The notes under the pieces are model-generated. The model worked only from the letters and a program-made list of their open reading frames with translations. It made no database searches and was not told where the DNA came from. The position numbers and the translations under genes were made by a program. Below, piece after piece: positions 40,364-49,088 of a DNA stretch of 64,000 nucleotides. Position 1 is the stretch's first letter; every line of letters starts with the position of its first letter. This DNA comes from Acinetobacter wuhouensis (lineage in GTDB: Bacteria > Pseudomonadota > Gammaproteobacteria > Pseudomonadales > Moraxellaceae). The stretch spans positions 1,302,001 to 1,366,000 of the forward strand of contig NZ_CP031716.1 in assembly GCF_001696605.3 (NCBI RefSeq), in the 5' to 3' direction.

Positions 40364-41329
40364 ATGGGATTGAGTAAATTTTTTCAATCACTAACCAACT
40401 CTGCTGTTCGTCGTGAATTGTACGAGTTCACAAGAGGTGAAAGTAAGTTTTACTACACATCTGGTGATAAGCCTGTTCAAGATGGCGAGACTATTTATGA
40501 AGCAATTACACTCACTAGATCATCAATTGATTCAAGTAGTGATTTAGAGAAAAATTCAATCGATATTATTTTTGCTTTGAATAGTGAGTTTGCACAAGAT
40601 TGTCTACGTTCAGCACTTGAAGAAAACATTCTTGTTAAAGTAAGCAAGTTGCAGTTCGGCACGATTTCAACGTTGTGGCAGGGACGTGTAACTGCTGTTA
40701 AGCCCGAAGGTGTAGAAATTACACTGAAGTGTGAAACAGACTATACAAGTTTGGGGCGAGCTGGTGCGCGTTATAAGTATCAACGAACTTGTTGTCACGA
40801 CTTGTACGGAAAGGGTTGTAAGCTAGACAAGTTGCTTTGGGGTATTCAAACAACAGTCAAATCAGTAGATAAATTAAATGTACAACTACGTAATTTATCT
40901 GTTGATGATAATTATTTTAGGCTTGGTATGTTGCAAAGTAATGCAGGTGTAAATGTAGCAATTGAATCGAGCACTGGACAATCAGTCACTTTGATTCGTC
41001 GCTTAGATACGCTGTCTAGTCAAATAACAACAGATGTGGCTTTATCTGAATATAACATTGCCAAAATTGAACTTGAGCAAGCTATTGCAAATCGTGATGC
41101 TTTAGATCCATTGAGTCCGACTTATGAGCAAGATTTTCAAAATGCAAAGAATATTGTAGAACAAAAGCAAGTTGTATTTGATTTAGCAGCTCAATCAGTA
41201 TTTTTTGTGACAGTCTATCCCGGTTGCATGAAATCATTAACTGCATGCCATCGATTTGGTAACACTAATAATTTTCTCGGCTTTCCGTATATGCCAGAAG
41301 ATAACCCGACGACAACTAGGATTGTGTAA
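40364..41329 (+). CDS. BR0599-like (DUF2163) tail hub protein
   Basis: The 321-residue protein shows the family pattern: NTERM IYEAITLTRSSIDSSSDLEK, TSLGRAGARYKYQRTCCHDL with YGKGCKLD, and the C-terminal VYPGCMKSLTACHRFGNTNN, then FLGFPYMPEDNP. Cysteines in YQRTCCHDLYGKGC are conserved in the family and similar to lambda L-type hub proteins with an iron-sulfur site. A middle helical insertion (EYNIAKIELEQAIANRDALD) is present. Confidence 0.85.
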   Translation: MGLSKFFQSLTNSAVRRELYEFTRGESKFYYTSGDKPVQDGETIYEAITLTRSSIDSSSDLEKNSIDIIFALNSEFAQDCLRSALEENILVKVSKLQFGTISTLWQGRVTAVKPEGVEITLKCETDYTSLGRAGARYKYQRTCCHDLYGKGCKLDKLLWGIQTTVKSVDKLNVQLRNLSVDDNYFRLGMLQSNAGVNVAIESSTGQSVTLIRRLDTLSSQITTDVALSEYNIAKIELEQAIANRDALDPLSPTYEQDFQNAKNIVEQKQVVFDLAAQSVFFVTVYPGCMKSLTACHRFGNTNNFLGFPYMPEDNPTTTRIV

Positions 41330-41544
41330 TGTTCCCGATTATAGCTGTAGTAATATCAATCGCATCAGCTGCGTACTCATATCTAATGATGAGAAAGGGT
41401 CAAAAAACAAAGCTATCACCAGGTGAGCTTGATTTAACTGCTGCTGATGAAGGGGGATCAATTCCTGTTATTTTTGGCACTTGTGATGTTGCACCAAACG
41501 TTACAGCATTTTTAGCTGAAACACCGAAGGCAATCAAAAAATAG
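41329..41544 (+). CDS. Small tail-region protein with an N-terminal hydrophobic helix
   Basis: The 71-residue protein starts MFPIIAVVISIASAAYSYLM, then a segment LSPGELDLTAADEGGSIPVI similar to the N-terminal part of tip-protein genes in related phages. Its start overlaps the previous stop by one base. It may be the N-terminal piece of a split tip assembly protein (I/K-like). Role unknown. Confidence 0.6.
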   Translation: MFPIIAVVISIASAAYSYLMMRKGQKTKLSPGELDLTAADEGGSIPVIFGTCDVAPNVTAFLAETPKAIKK

Positions 41545-41551
41545 GTGATCT

Positions 41552-41788
41552 ATGCAATCTGAAAATGACCATTGCTCGCAAAATGCGGGCTTTATTTTTG
41601 TCCATCATATACGTGCTTGCAGCATGTGTACGATCAAAGCAAGACGCTTTTTTTTGAATCACGGCTTAACCAATGCTGAGATAAAAGATTTTTTTGATAA
41701 CGGAATGCCAATAGCGCGTTTTGAGGAACTGTTTGGCCATGATGCAATGGCGCAGCAAGTGATTATGAGGGCTAAAGAAGATGGCTAA
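41552..41788 (+). CDS. Hypothetical tail-region protein, 78 aa
   Basis: It contains CSMCTIKARRFFLNHGLTNA and a helical end (FEELFGHDAMAQQVIMRAKE). It overlaps the tip protein gene by 8 bp. It has a Cys pair and is probably involved in tail tip assembly because of its place. No family recognised. Confidence 0.55.
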   Translation: MQSENDHCSQNAGFIFVHHIRACSMCTIKARRFFLNHGLTNAEIKDFFDNGMPIARFEELFGHDAMAQQVIMRAKEDG

Positions 41789-44489
41789 AAAGAAAAAGCA
41801 AACGATAGGTTATAAGTATTTTGCTAGTGCTCATTTTGTTTTATGTCATGGCCCAATCGATGCAATCACCAAAATTTCATTTCAAGACAAAGATGCTTAT
41901 TTGGCAGAAGAGAATACAAATAAAACTATCTATATCAATAAGCCAAGCTTATTTGGTGGAGATGAGCAATCAGGTGGTATCCAAGGAAATATTGAGCTTT
42001 TATTTGGACGTTCAGATCAGCAGAAAAGCAGTACTTTACAGCGTATTTGCGCAAAAATTTCGAATGCCTTTGGTGGATTGATTTCTGCGTATCGTGGGGT
42101 GTGTTCGGTTGTTTTTGATAATGTTTACATCGGTACTGCACCAAACATGCCTGACTCAAAATGGCGTGTGAAGCGGATTCATACACGGCATGATGGTCAA
42201 GTTCAGTGGTATGACGAAAAAGCGGAAATCAATACAAAACAGTATTTATTTAAACCTGAAGATACGATTTGGAAATATAAAAGTGTTTCAGCGTCAGATT
42301 CGGCAGATTATACAGATGTAGATAAAAGCTTATGGAACAGTGGTGCATCACCGTTTGGTGATAAATTTTTTGCAGGTCCTGGGCACTATGGTTTTCCTAC
42401 ATCACCAGCTACAGTAATTGAACAACAAACAATTTTGTGGGCTGAAACATTCGTTGATATTGATTCATTGAATCAAAGTTTTTTATTTGAATGTTTTTTA
42501 GATAATGGAATAACAGTCTGGGTGAATGGGATCCTAACTTTATCTGATTACAATGTGAACGCTCACTATTATTCGAAAGAGTTGAGTGCTTCATTTTTCA
42601 AACTTGGTTCAAATAGAATCACTATTAAATGTATTGATGATGGTTTTGGAGAGCGTCCAGGTAATTGGATTTGGTTTGATTTAAGGTTAAAAAATCGATC
42701 AATGAAAGAAGCAGACATTAATCCAGCACATATCATACGTGAATGTTTGACAAATCAAGTATGGGGGGTAGGCGTTTCAGAATCGAATATTGACGATGCA
42801 TCTTTTAGACATGCAGCTGATACTCTCTATGATGAACAAATGGGGATGTCGATCAAATGGACTGATTCAACTTCAATTAATGAGTTTGTTGATAACATCA
42901 AAGAGCACATTAATGCACAGCTATATTTGGATCGTGTCACAAACAAGTGGAAGCTTTATTTAATTCGTGATGACTATGATGATGTTAATTTAATTTTATT
43001 GGATGAAAGTAATATTCGTAATCTTGACTTTGAACGTCGCACTCTAGCTGAATGTGTCAATTCAGTCACTGTGACGTATTGGGATCGTGAGCGTGCAAAA
43101 GATTCAACTGTGACAGTTCAAGACATCGCTCGGATTGCACAACAAGGTGGGGTCATTTCTCAGTCAGTTGATTATAAAGGGTTTACCAATAGTGATTTGG
43201 CTAGTCGTGTTTCATTGCGTGATCTGAAAACACTATCCAGCACATTGGCATCAGTATCATTTGATGTGGATGAAAGTTTTTCTGAAAACTGGCACGAAGG
43301 TATGCCGTTTAAGCTATCTGATGAAAGCTATGGGCTATCTGAAGCTGTAATGCGTATCCGAACAATAAAACGTGGCGATGGGATCAATAACACAGTTTAT
43401 GTCGAAGCAATTGAAGACTCTTTTAGCAGTCCAATGCAGTCTGTTGTTGAATATGTGCCACCGATCACCAGTGGCGATAGCACTGCAAAAAACGCGACAG
43501 CCATTGCATTTGAAGTGCCGTACATTGAGCTCGTTGAGCAGTATGGGCAGGATGAAGTAGATGCCAAACTTTCAAATTATCCTGAACTTGGTTATGTCGG
43601 AATGGCAGCAATCCGTCCAAATAACCAACATGTAAATGCAAGTTTATATGTGGATGCGGGTGCGGGTTACGATGAAAGAACGACTTTAGATTTCTGTCCA
43701 AGTGCTTCTTTGAAAAATGACATCGGATATATGGATTCGAGTTTTGAACTTGAAAATGTTGCTGAATTTGAATTGCTTGACGTAAATCATCGAATCCAAG
43801 TCAATGATGAAATCATGGCTTTTGTTAGTTTTAATGCAGTAACAAATGTGGTCAATGTGAAACGTGGATGTTTTGACACAGTACCGCAAAAGCATGATGC
43901 GGGTTCAAAAGTGTTTGGTTGGGATAATTATTCAGGTCTTGATGATTTAGAGTATTTAAGCGGAGAGAATGTTTCACTTAAGGCATTAACACTGACCGGA
44001 TCGGATGTACTTGATGTTAGCGAAGCAACAGCACACGACTTGACCTGCGCTGCGCGTGCAATCCGCCCTTACCCACCAGCCAATGTAAAAATTAATGGTG
44101 AATATTGGCCTGTAGATATTGAAACGGATCTGATTTTAACATGGGTAGATCGAAACCGCATACAGCAAACCGGTGGTGAAATTCTTGGGTGGTATGAAGG
44201 CAGTGTAACACTGGAAAGCGGGACCACTTACATTATTTCCATCTACGCATTTGATTATTCTAATAATTCCGAGACGCTACTTTTAACTCAAAATGTTGGT
44301 GTTGTGAATTCACATACGATAGACATTTCAAACATCACTACCGACGCGATAAAAGTAAAAATCTCATCCGAGCGAGATGGATTTTTGAGCTTTCAGAGTT
44401 TTGAGCATGTGCTTTCTTTGCGTGAAACGCGCATTACGGAGTCGGGTGAAACCCGCGTAACCGAGGCTGGCGAAATATTAATTATTTAG
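41781..44489 (+). CDS. Tail tip/host specificity protein, J-like
   Basis: The 902-residue protein forms the tail tip that reaches the host receptor. The N-terminal part (KYFASAHFVLCHGPIDAITK) and a phage-tail-3-like domain with ADINPAHIIRECLTNQVWGV, ESNIDDASFRHAADTLYDEQ and INAQLYLDRVTNKWKLYLIR are typical. The C-terminal part has a fibronectin-like region (ARAIRPYPPANVKINGEYWP) and ends with repeats RITESGETRVTEAGE. Confidence 0.87.
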   Translation: MAKKKKQTIGYKYFASAHFVLCHGPIDAITKISFQDKDAYLAEENTNKTIYINKPSLFGGDEQSGGIQGNIELLFGRSDQQKSSTLQRICAKISNAFGGLISAYRGVCSVVFDNVYIGTAPNMPDSKWRVKRIHTRHDGQVQWYDEKAEINTKQYLFKPEDTIWKYKSVSASDSADYTDVDKSLWNSGASPFGDKFFAGPGHYGFPTSPATVIEQQTILWAETFVDIDSLNQSFLFECFLDNGITVWVNGILTLSDYNVNAHYYSKELSASFFKLGSNRITIKCIDDGFGERPGNWIWFDLRLKNRSMKEADINPAHIIRECLTNQVWGVGVSESNIDDASFRHAADTLYDEQMGMSIKWTDSTSINEFVDNIKEHINAQLYLDRVTNKWKLYLIRDDYDDVNLILLDESNIRNLDFERRTLAECVNSVTVTYWDRERAKDSTVTVQDIARIAQQGGVISQSVDYKGFTNSDLASRVSLRDLKTLSSTLASVSFDVDESFSENWHEGMPFKLSDESYGLSEAVMRIRTIKRGDGINNTVYVEAIEDSFSSPMQSVVEYVPPITSGDSTAKNATAIAFEVPYIELVEQYGQDEVDAKLSNYPELGYVGMAAIRPNNQHVNASLYVDAGAGYDERTTLDFCPSASLKNDIGYMDSSFELENVAEFELLDVNHRIQVNDEIMAFVSFNAVTNVVNVKRGCFDTVPQKHDAGSKVFGWDNYSGLDDLEYLSGENVSLKALTLTGSDVLDVSEATAHDLTCAARAIRPYPPANVKINGEYWPVDIETDLILTWVDRNRIQQTGGEILGWYEGSVTLESGTTYIISIYAFDYSNNSETLLLTQNVGVVNSHTIDISNITTDAIKVKISSERDGFLSFQSFEHVLSLRETRITESGETRVTEAGEILII

Positions 44490-44507
44490 AATTTAGAGGA
44501 GCTCATC

Positions 44508-45833
44508 ATGGCTAAAAAGATTTCAGAATTACCAGCAGCTACAACACCGTTGGACGGAACTGAGCTTATCGAGGTTGTTCAGGGCGGCGTAAGTAAACAA
44601 GTTGCTTCAAATAACCTTGGCGGTGGAGGGTCGTCTAGCGGAACTATAAACAGCAACTTAAATATTGAAGGTGTTGCCAGGCGTATTCTATCAAGGTTTT
44701 CTGGTTCTCCAATTTCAGATAGAACACTTTTTCAAACAATTGATGATGACAGTCAAACATCTGTAGGCGCTATACCATCTGGCACATCTAATATAAGTAC
44801 CTTTACTGCATTTAGTTCATCTGATCCTAATAACTCAAACTATATGCAGATTTCAGTAGTTGGCAGTCAGTGCAGGCTTAACGCAAGTAGTGCTGGTACA
44901 GGACAAGCTGTAAATATGTCTTTCATTCTAAATGATTCCGAGGTTATGACGCTTGGTAAGGATGCAAAATTAAACCTGACAAATGTTGGAGATCTGAGCA
45001 AGCAAGCAGATATTACAGCCACAACATACGGTATAAATGGCGGTGGAATACTACATGGTAGATACGCAAGAGGTACACCAGCTGCACCAACAGGTGTTTT
45101 AAAAGGTGATATATTTTCAGGTGTTGGTGGTCGAGCCTACCATTCTGGTGGAGACTTTCAGGCTTCATCTCCTGTTTCTATCCACTGGGTTGCAGCAGAA
45201 AATCAAACACCGACTAATTATGGTTCTTATTTAAGATTCCTTACAACACCAAAAGGCTCAAATGTTCGTCAAGAACGAGTTATAATGCCACATCATGGCG
45301 GTATATTTGTACATTCTGCAAGTGGCACTTGGGATGCTTCTAATGACTTGCATACAAGTCCAATTTCCAATATTAATGACGCTGCATTGACTGTAAGTTC
45401 GTCTGGTGGTGTGCAATCAAACATTAATGTTGTTAATTATGGTGCTTCTGCATCTGCTGGTATTCGTTGTGCAACTACTGGTGGTAGTGTTGAATCCCCA
45501 TCAGCAACACCAGCTAATACTATGATTGGTTTTATTACTGGTCAAGGGTACTCTACATCCGGTTGGGCTTCTGGTGCAAAAGCTATAATGTCTTTCCATT
45601 CCAATACAGTATGGAGTGATACAAATCAAAGTACATATATTGGGTTTGGAACAACAGCAGTAAACTCTGTAATAAGACAAGAAAGATTACGAATAAAGTC
45701 TTCTGGTCAGGTTAATTATGTACCACTAGCTTCAGCTCCAACAGTTGATGTTAGTGAGGGTGATGTCTATTTTGATTCAACTTTAAAAAAATTACGGTGC
45801 TATGACGGCACATCATGGATTAATTTACACTAA
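44508..45833 (+). CDS. Tail fibre/receptor-binding protein
   Basis: This 441-residue protein has the short N-terminal anchor typical of phage fibres (KKISELPAATTPLDGTELIE) and a Gly/Ser linker, then a beta-rich, Ser/Gly/Thr-rich body, and an ending YFDSTLKKLRCYDGTSWINL often found at fibre C-termini. It determines host range. It follows the tip gene after an AGAGGAG site. Confidence 0.82.
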   Translation: MAKKISELPAATTPLDGTELIEVVQGGVSKQVASNNLGGGGSSSGTINSNLNIEGVARRILSRFSGSPISDRTLFQTIDDDSQTSVGAIPSGTSNISTFTAFSSSDPNNSNYMQISVVGSQCRLNASSAGTGQAVNMSFILNDSEVMTLGKDAKLNLTNVGDLSKQADITATTYGINGGGILHGRYARGTPAAPTGVLKGDIFSGVGGRAYHSGGDFQASSPVSIHWVAAENQTPTNYGSYLRFLTTPKGSNVRQERVIMPHHGGIFVHSASGTWDASNDLHTSPISNINDAALTVSSSGGVQSNINVVNYGASASAGIRCATTGGSVESPSATPANTMIGFITGQGYSTSGWASGAKAIMSFHSNTVWSDTNQSTYIGFGTTAVNSVIRQERLRIKSSGQVNYVPLASAPTVDVSEGDVYFDSTLKKLRCYDGTSWINLH

Positions 45834-45838
45834 CTAAT

Positions 45839-45860
45839 GCGCCCAATAAGGTGCTTTTTT
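45839..45860 (+). terminator. Terminator after the fibre gene
   Basis: GCGCC and GGTGC pair (one G-T) around CAATAA, followed by six T residues. Confidence 0.6.
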
Positions 45861-45884
45861 ATTGCCAAAATTTAGGGGGCGCAA

Positions 45885-46199
45885 GTGAATGAACCAAGTG
45901 CATCACTTTGGAAAAAATTAAATGAAGTGACAGATAAATTGCAAAAAGTATCTGAACAACTCATTGAATCAAATGCAATTAATAAAGGGTATCACCAAGC
46001 ACTTGATCAGCAACGAGTCAAAATTGAAGCGCTTGAACAGCAAAACCATCAAGCTCAAGGCGCTATCGGTTTATTGAAGTGGGGGGCAGCGATATTGCTC
46101 GGTATAGCTGTTTCGGGTGGCACATGGACCATTAATACAATCAATCAACTTAAGCAAGACACGGCAATTATTCAGAGCCATAGAGAGGATCGTAAATGA
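45885..46199 (+). CDS. Small coiled-coil membrane protein of the lysis cassette
   Basis: The 104-residue protein starts at GTG 45885 after AGGGGGCG. Residues 1-60 are coiled coil (LNEVTDKLQKVSEQLIESNA) and residues 63-87 one membrane helix (LKWGAAILLGIAVSGGTWTI). It overlaps the lysozyme gene by 4 bp. It may be a holin or a spanin-like accessory protein; phages of this genus often have such a protein here. Confidence 0.65.
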   Translation: MNEPSASLWKKLNEVTDKLQKVSEQLIESNAINKGYHQALDQQRVKIEALEQQNHQAQGAIGLLKWGAAILLGIAVSGGTWTINTINQLKQDTAIIQSHREDRK

Positions 46200-46897
46200 A
46201 ATTAATTGAAGATTGGAAACTAGCTTGGAAACTCAAGTCGGTGCAAGTAGGCGCAATTAGCGCCTTTTTTTTTGTCTTGAGTTTATTCTCTGAGCACTTT
46301 TTAACATTCTGGAATTTGATTCCTCAGGATGTGAAAAATTCAATTCCTGAACAATGGAAAGAATACGTTGGTGCATTTGTTGGTGTGGCTATGATCTTAG
46401 CTCGGTTAAAAGCACAACCTGAACTTCATATTCAACAGTTTGCTAAAATTCAACAAGTGACAAGCAAGGTTGGTATTGATCGAATCTGTGGGTATGAGGG
46501 CTTTGAAAATGAAGCTTATCCCGATAGCGGAGGCGTTTGGACGATCGGTTTTGGAACAATCAAATACCCGAATGGGGTGCGGGTTAAAAAAGGTGATAAA
46601 TGTACGCTTGAGCAAGCCAAAGCATATATGGCATATGATTTAAAATCATTTGAAAATGCTGTCAATAAAGTGAAAGTTCAGCTTAATCAAAATCAGTTCG
46701 ATGCATTGGTTTCATTGGCTTACAACATTGGTGTAAGTGCTTTTCTAAATTCTACATTGCTTAAAAAATTGAATGTAGGTGATTACAAAGGTGCTGCCGA
46801 ACAATTTCCGCGCTGGAATAAGGTGAAAGGTAAAGTGGTGAATGGTCTTACAAATCGTCGTTTAAGTGAAAAGAAATTGTTTGAAAAAGCCCTCTAA
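46196..46897 (+). CDS. Holin-like domain fused to a GH24 endolysin
   Basis: The 233-residue protein has two hydrophobic helices in its first 75 residues (GAISAFFFVLSLFSEHFLTF and EYVGAFVGVAMILARL), similar to small separate holin-like proteins. From about residue 90 a complete T4-type lysozyme follows, with Glu101 (GYEGF), Asp110 (YPDSGG) and Thr116 (WTIGFG); the 8- and 5-residue gaps equal those of T4 lysozyme. FDALVSLAYNIGVSAFLNST is the usual substrate lobe. The fusion means the lysozyme is membrane tethered, and one polypeptide may serve two lysis steps. Confidence 0.88.
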   Translation: MKLIEDWKLAWKLKSVQVGAISAFFFVLSLFSEHFLTFWNLIPQDVKNSIPEQWKEYVGAFVGVAMILARLKAQPELHIQQFAKIQQVTSKVGIDRICGYEGFENEAYPDSGGVWTIGFGTIKYPNGVRVKKGDKCTLEQAKAYMAYDLKSFENAVNKVKVQLNQNQFDALVSLAYNIGVSAFLNSTLLKKLNVGDYKGAAEQFPRWNKVKGKVVNGLTNRRLSEKKLFEKAL

Positions 46898-46907
46898 GGA
46901 GGGTTTT
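46890..46907 (+). terminator. Terminator at the end of the late operon
   Basis: CCCTC and GAGGG pair around TAAG, followed by TTTT. The hairpin covers the lysozyme stop codon. Confidence 0.6.
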
Positions 46908-46986
46908 GATCTGATGATACAGTTGCGAAATATAATGAGTGCAAGAGTAAGCATGATGCGGTGGTGAAAGCCCTCTGAGTAAGTTC

Positions 46987-47004
46987 TTACGCCAAATTTA
47001 CGCC
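46987..47004. promoter_or_regulatory. Right integrase arm-type site pair
   Basis: TTACGCC lies at 46987-46993 and 46998-47004, an 11-bp step, identical in arrangement to the pair at 10691-10708. It is 29 bp inside the right attachment core. Confidence 0.6.
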
Positions 47005-47032
47005 AATTAAATTTAAATAATTGAAATTAAAT

Positions 47033-47052
47033 ATAAAAAAGCTCCTATTAAA
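47033..47052. other. Prophage right attachment site, attR core
   Basis: This is the second copy of the 20-bp core ATAAAAAAGCTCCTATTAAA, identical to 10500-10519. It forms the left half of the host terminator hairpin described next, so insertion keeps that terminator working. Confidence 0.85.
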
Positions 47053-47062
47053 GGAGCTTTTT
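47036..47062 (-). terminator. Terminator of the host lipoprotein gene
   Basis: AAAAAGCTCCT (47036-47046) and AGGAGCTTTTT (47052-47062) pair over 11 bp. On the minus strand the stem ends in a T-run, 14 bp past the lipoprotein stop codon. The phage core supplies more than half of this hairpin. Confidence 0.82.
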
Positions 47063-47075
47063 GAAGGTATCGAAA

Positions 47076-47420
47076 TTATTGTTGAGCTTTTTCTTTAACA
47101 TCCGCAGCACCTTGTTCAACAGCACCCGCTGTTGCTGCAGTTGCATCTTTAGCAGCATCAATTGTAGCATCAGCGGCATTCGCAGTTGCATTTGCAGCAT
47201 TATCTACAGCTGTCGCAGTTGCTGTTGCAGCATTGTCGGCTGCTTGTGCAGTTGCATTTGCAGCGTCTTGAGTTGCATTAGCCACATCATGACCTGCTTG
47301 AGTTGCCGCGTTTTCAATGTGTTCACCTGTGGTTGCACCTGTTTCAGGTGCTTTTTCTTTGTTACAACCTACAAGAGCAACAGTAGCAGCGAGACCTAGA
47401 GCAACGATATACTTATTCAT
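47076..47420 (-). CDS. Alanine-rich small lipoprotein
   Basis: A 114-residue protein with lipoprotein signal (LAATVALVGCNKEK, lipid on Cys19), then about 85 residues of Ala/Asn/Thr/Asp-rich repeats (DAANATAQAADNAATATA...) that should form long amphipathic helices like LEA or apolipoprotein repeats. It likely sits in the envelope as a helical rod or stress protein. The function is not established. The gene's terminator is the prophage integration site. Confidence 0.75.
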   Translation of the reverse strand: MNKYIVALGLAATVALVGCNKEKAPETGATTGEHIENAATQAGHDVANATQDAANATAQAADNAATATATAVDNAANATANAADATIDAAKDATAATAGAVEQGAADVKEKAQQ

Positions 47421-47952
47421 TATGATTCACCTTTGTTAAACTAATTTTTGGCATCCAGCAGCTGGACAGAATCAATATAATTAGAAAAATTAATCAAATC
47501 AAAAAATAAAGTGTAAAGTTTTATATACCTATAATCTGTCATGCCAACATTTTTGATGTAAAACAAAGTATTTTTAATTTTAAAATAATACTCGTTTAAT
47601 ATTTAATTTGATTGATGAAATATTTTAACGAATGATAAATTTTTATAAAAATAATTGTAAATATTTTATTTAGAATTATTAAATCATAAGTTTTGGTTGT
47701 GTTTGATGTGACAATTTTTGTTTAAAAATGACAATTTTATACTTAAGCTAAATTGTAAATTGAACTTAAATTAAAAAAGAACTTTATTTAAAAAAACATA
47801 TTTACAACTGAATAAAAATGGTTAGAATTGTTTTTAAAAATGTGAGTCAAATCAAATAATTTTATGGTTGCAAGAGATGTAATACATAAAATTTATATAT
47901 ATTTTTTTAAGAATGATGAATTATTGAACTAAATTATGGGGCATAAATATAC
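47421..47952. other. 532-bp AT-rich intergenic region
   Basis: I see no coding frame. This stretch is extremely AT-rich with many T and A runs. It must contain the divergent promoters of the lipoprotein and the first roadblock gene. Curved or nucleoid-protein-bound DNA is likely, but no specific site can be named. Confidence 0.5.
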
Positions 47953-48363
47953 ATGTTGGATTTAAATAATTCTCGGAAGGTCCCAGACGATTTTGTAGTA
48001 TTTGCTGAAAATCAAATTAGGCACTTGTTAAACTCTGTCTCTGGGATAGAGTTTGTGATGTTATGTACTTCAGACGGTTTTGAAATTGCTTTGGCGAATA
48101 AGAAAAATATTAGTAATTCTGGGAAAATTGCTGCAGTCAGTAGTTCGATTTTAGCAATGGTTACTGCTTTTACTTCAGAAATTAATCTTGTTGGATGTCA
48201 AACAATTACCTTAGATGCTGAAAATGGCAAAGCCCTTTTAACATCAGTTGCTCATCCAAAATACCCCTTAGTTTTAGTCGCGATGACAAATAGAGATATT
48301 TTGCTTGGTCAAATGCTGTATGAGGTTAAGTCGACAGCTGAACGATTAGTGAATAAGGTATAA
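47953..48363 (+). CDS. Roadblock/LC7-domain protein, copy 1
   Basis: The 136-residue protein is a single roadblock/LC7 domain: ENQIRHLLNSVSGIEFVMLC, TSDGFEIALANKK, AAVSSSILAMVTAFTSEINL, and ALLTSVAHPKYPLVLVAMTN. In bacteria these domains often bind and regulate small GTPases (MglB with MglA). No GTPase gene is near. A second related protein follows 273 bp later. Confidence 0.72.
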   Translation: MLDLNNSRKVPDDFVVFAENQIRHLLNSVSGIEFVMLCTSDGFEIALANKKNISNSGKIAAVSSSILAMVTAFTSEINLVGCQTITLDAENGKALLTSVAHPKYPLVLVAMTNRDILLGQMLYEVKSTAERLVNKV

Positions 48364-48636
48364 ATTATTTCATTTTAAAATAATCAATTGATAAATTATT
48401 TTAAATTTCTATTGTGTAATTAATATTTTTTATGTTATTAAAATAAGCAAGAGAAATGATTAACTAGATTGATTATCTAAATAAAATTAAAATAGGTATT
48501 CAATTAGAAGAATACACATTTTATAAAGCTTAGCTAGAGATATACTTTTAGCTAAATAGTAAAGTGTTTTAGTAAAGCAAAATAAAAATTGAATTACTAA
48601 AATGAACAACAATGTTAAATAGAAACGGGGACGCTC

Positions 48637-48993
48637 ATGGCTCGTATTACACTAGATCAATTAACTGATATCGATGGTTTCGTTTGCGCTGCATTAGTAG
48701 ATAGCGAAAGTGGTTTATCTTTAGCTACAGCTGGTACTGGCTTAGACTTAGAATTAGCAGCAGCAGGTAATACTGAAGTTGTTCGTGCTAAGCGCAAAGT
48801 TGCTAAAGCATTAAAATTAGATGATGTAATTGAAGATATTTTAATTACATTAGGTAAACAGTATCACTTGATTCGTCCACTTGATTCAAATGAAAATCTA
48901 TTCCTTTACCTTGTATTAGATCGTTCAAAGTCTAATTTGGCAATGGCTCGTCATGAACTGAAAAGTTTTGAAAAAGAATTAGATTTCTCTTAA
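48637..48993 (+). CDS. Roadblock/LC7-like protein, copy 2
   Basis: The 118-residue protein appears to share the fold ([60 protein letters not shown], and [18 protein letters not shown]). It has a good ribosome site (AACGGGGACG) and high codon adaptation in look, so may be well expressed. Together with copy 1 it may form a heteromer. Role unknown. Confidence 0.65.
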   Translation: MARITLDQLTDIDGFVCAALVDSESGLSLATAGTGLDLELAAAGNTEVVRAKRKVAKALKLDDVIEDILITLGKQYHLIRPLDSNENLFLYLVLDRSKSNLAMARHELKSFEKELDFS

Positions 48994-49011
48994 TTCATTG
49001 CTTAGGTTGTA

Positions 49012-49040
49012 AAAAAACTCGTCTCAGGACGAGTTTTTTA
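49012..49040 (+). terminator. Terminator after the second roadblock gene
   Basis: ACTCGTC and GACGAGT pair around TCAG, flanked by A- and T-runs, so it may work in both directions. Confidence 0.8.
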
Positions 49041-49088
49041 TTGGCGGATGATGTATAACATCAGTATCGATTTTAAAGCTGTAAGATC

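Larger units (their letters stand above)
10500..47052. mobile_element. Complete-looking lambdoid siphophage prophage
   Basis: A 36.5-kb block bounded by the same 20-bp sequence at 10500-10519 and 47033-47052 carries, in order, integrase, leftward recombination operon, repressor and Cro-like switch, replication genes, late promoter, packaging, HK97-type head, lambda-type tail, fibre and lysis genes. All modules needed for a siphovirus are present and no structural gene is visibly broken. Two extra transcription units (33588-34139 and 35434-36202) interrupt the tail module as morons. The site used is the terminator of the host lipoprotein gene at 47076-47420. Confidence 0.93.

Noticed and set aside
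47061..47399. A 112-codon Cys-rich plus-strand frame
   Set aside because: It is the antisense shadow of the Ala-rich lipoprotein gene; the GCA/GCT repeat codes give Cys and Ser codons on the other strand. No start signal exists.
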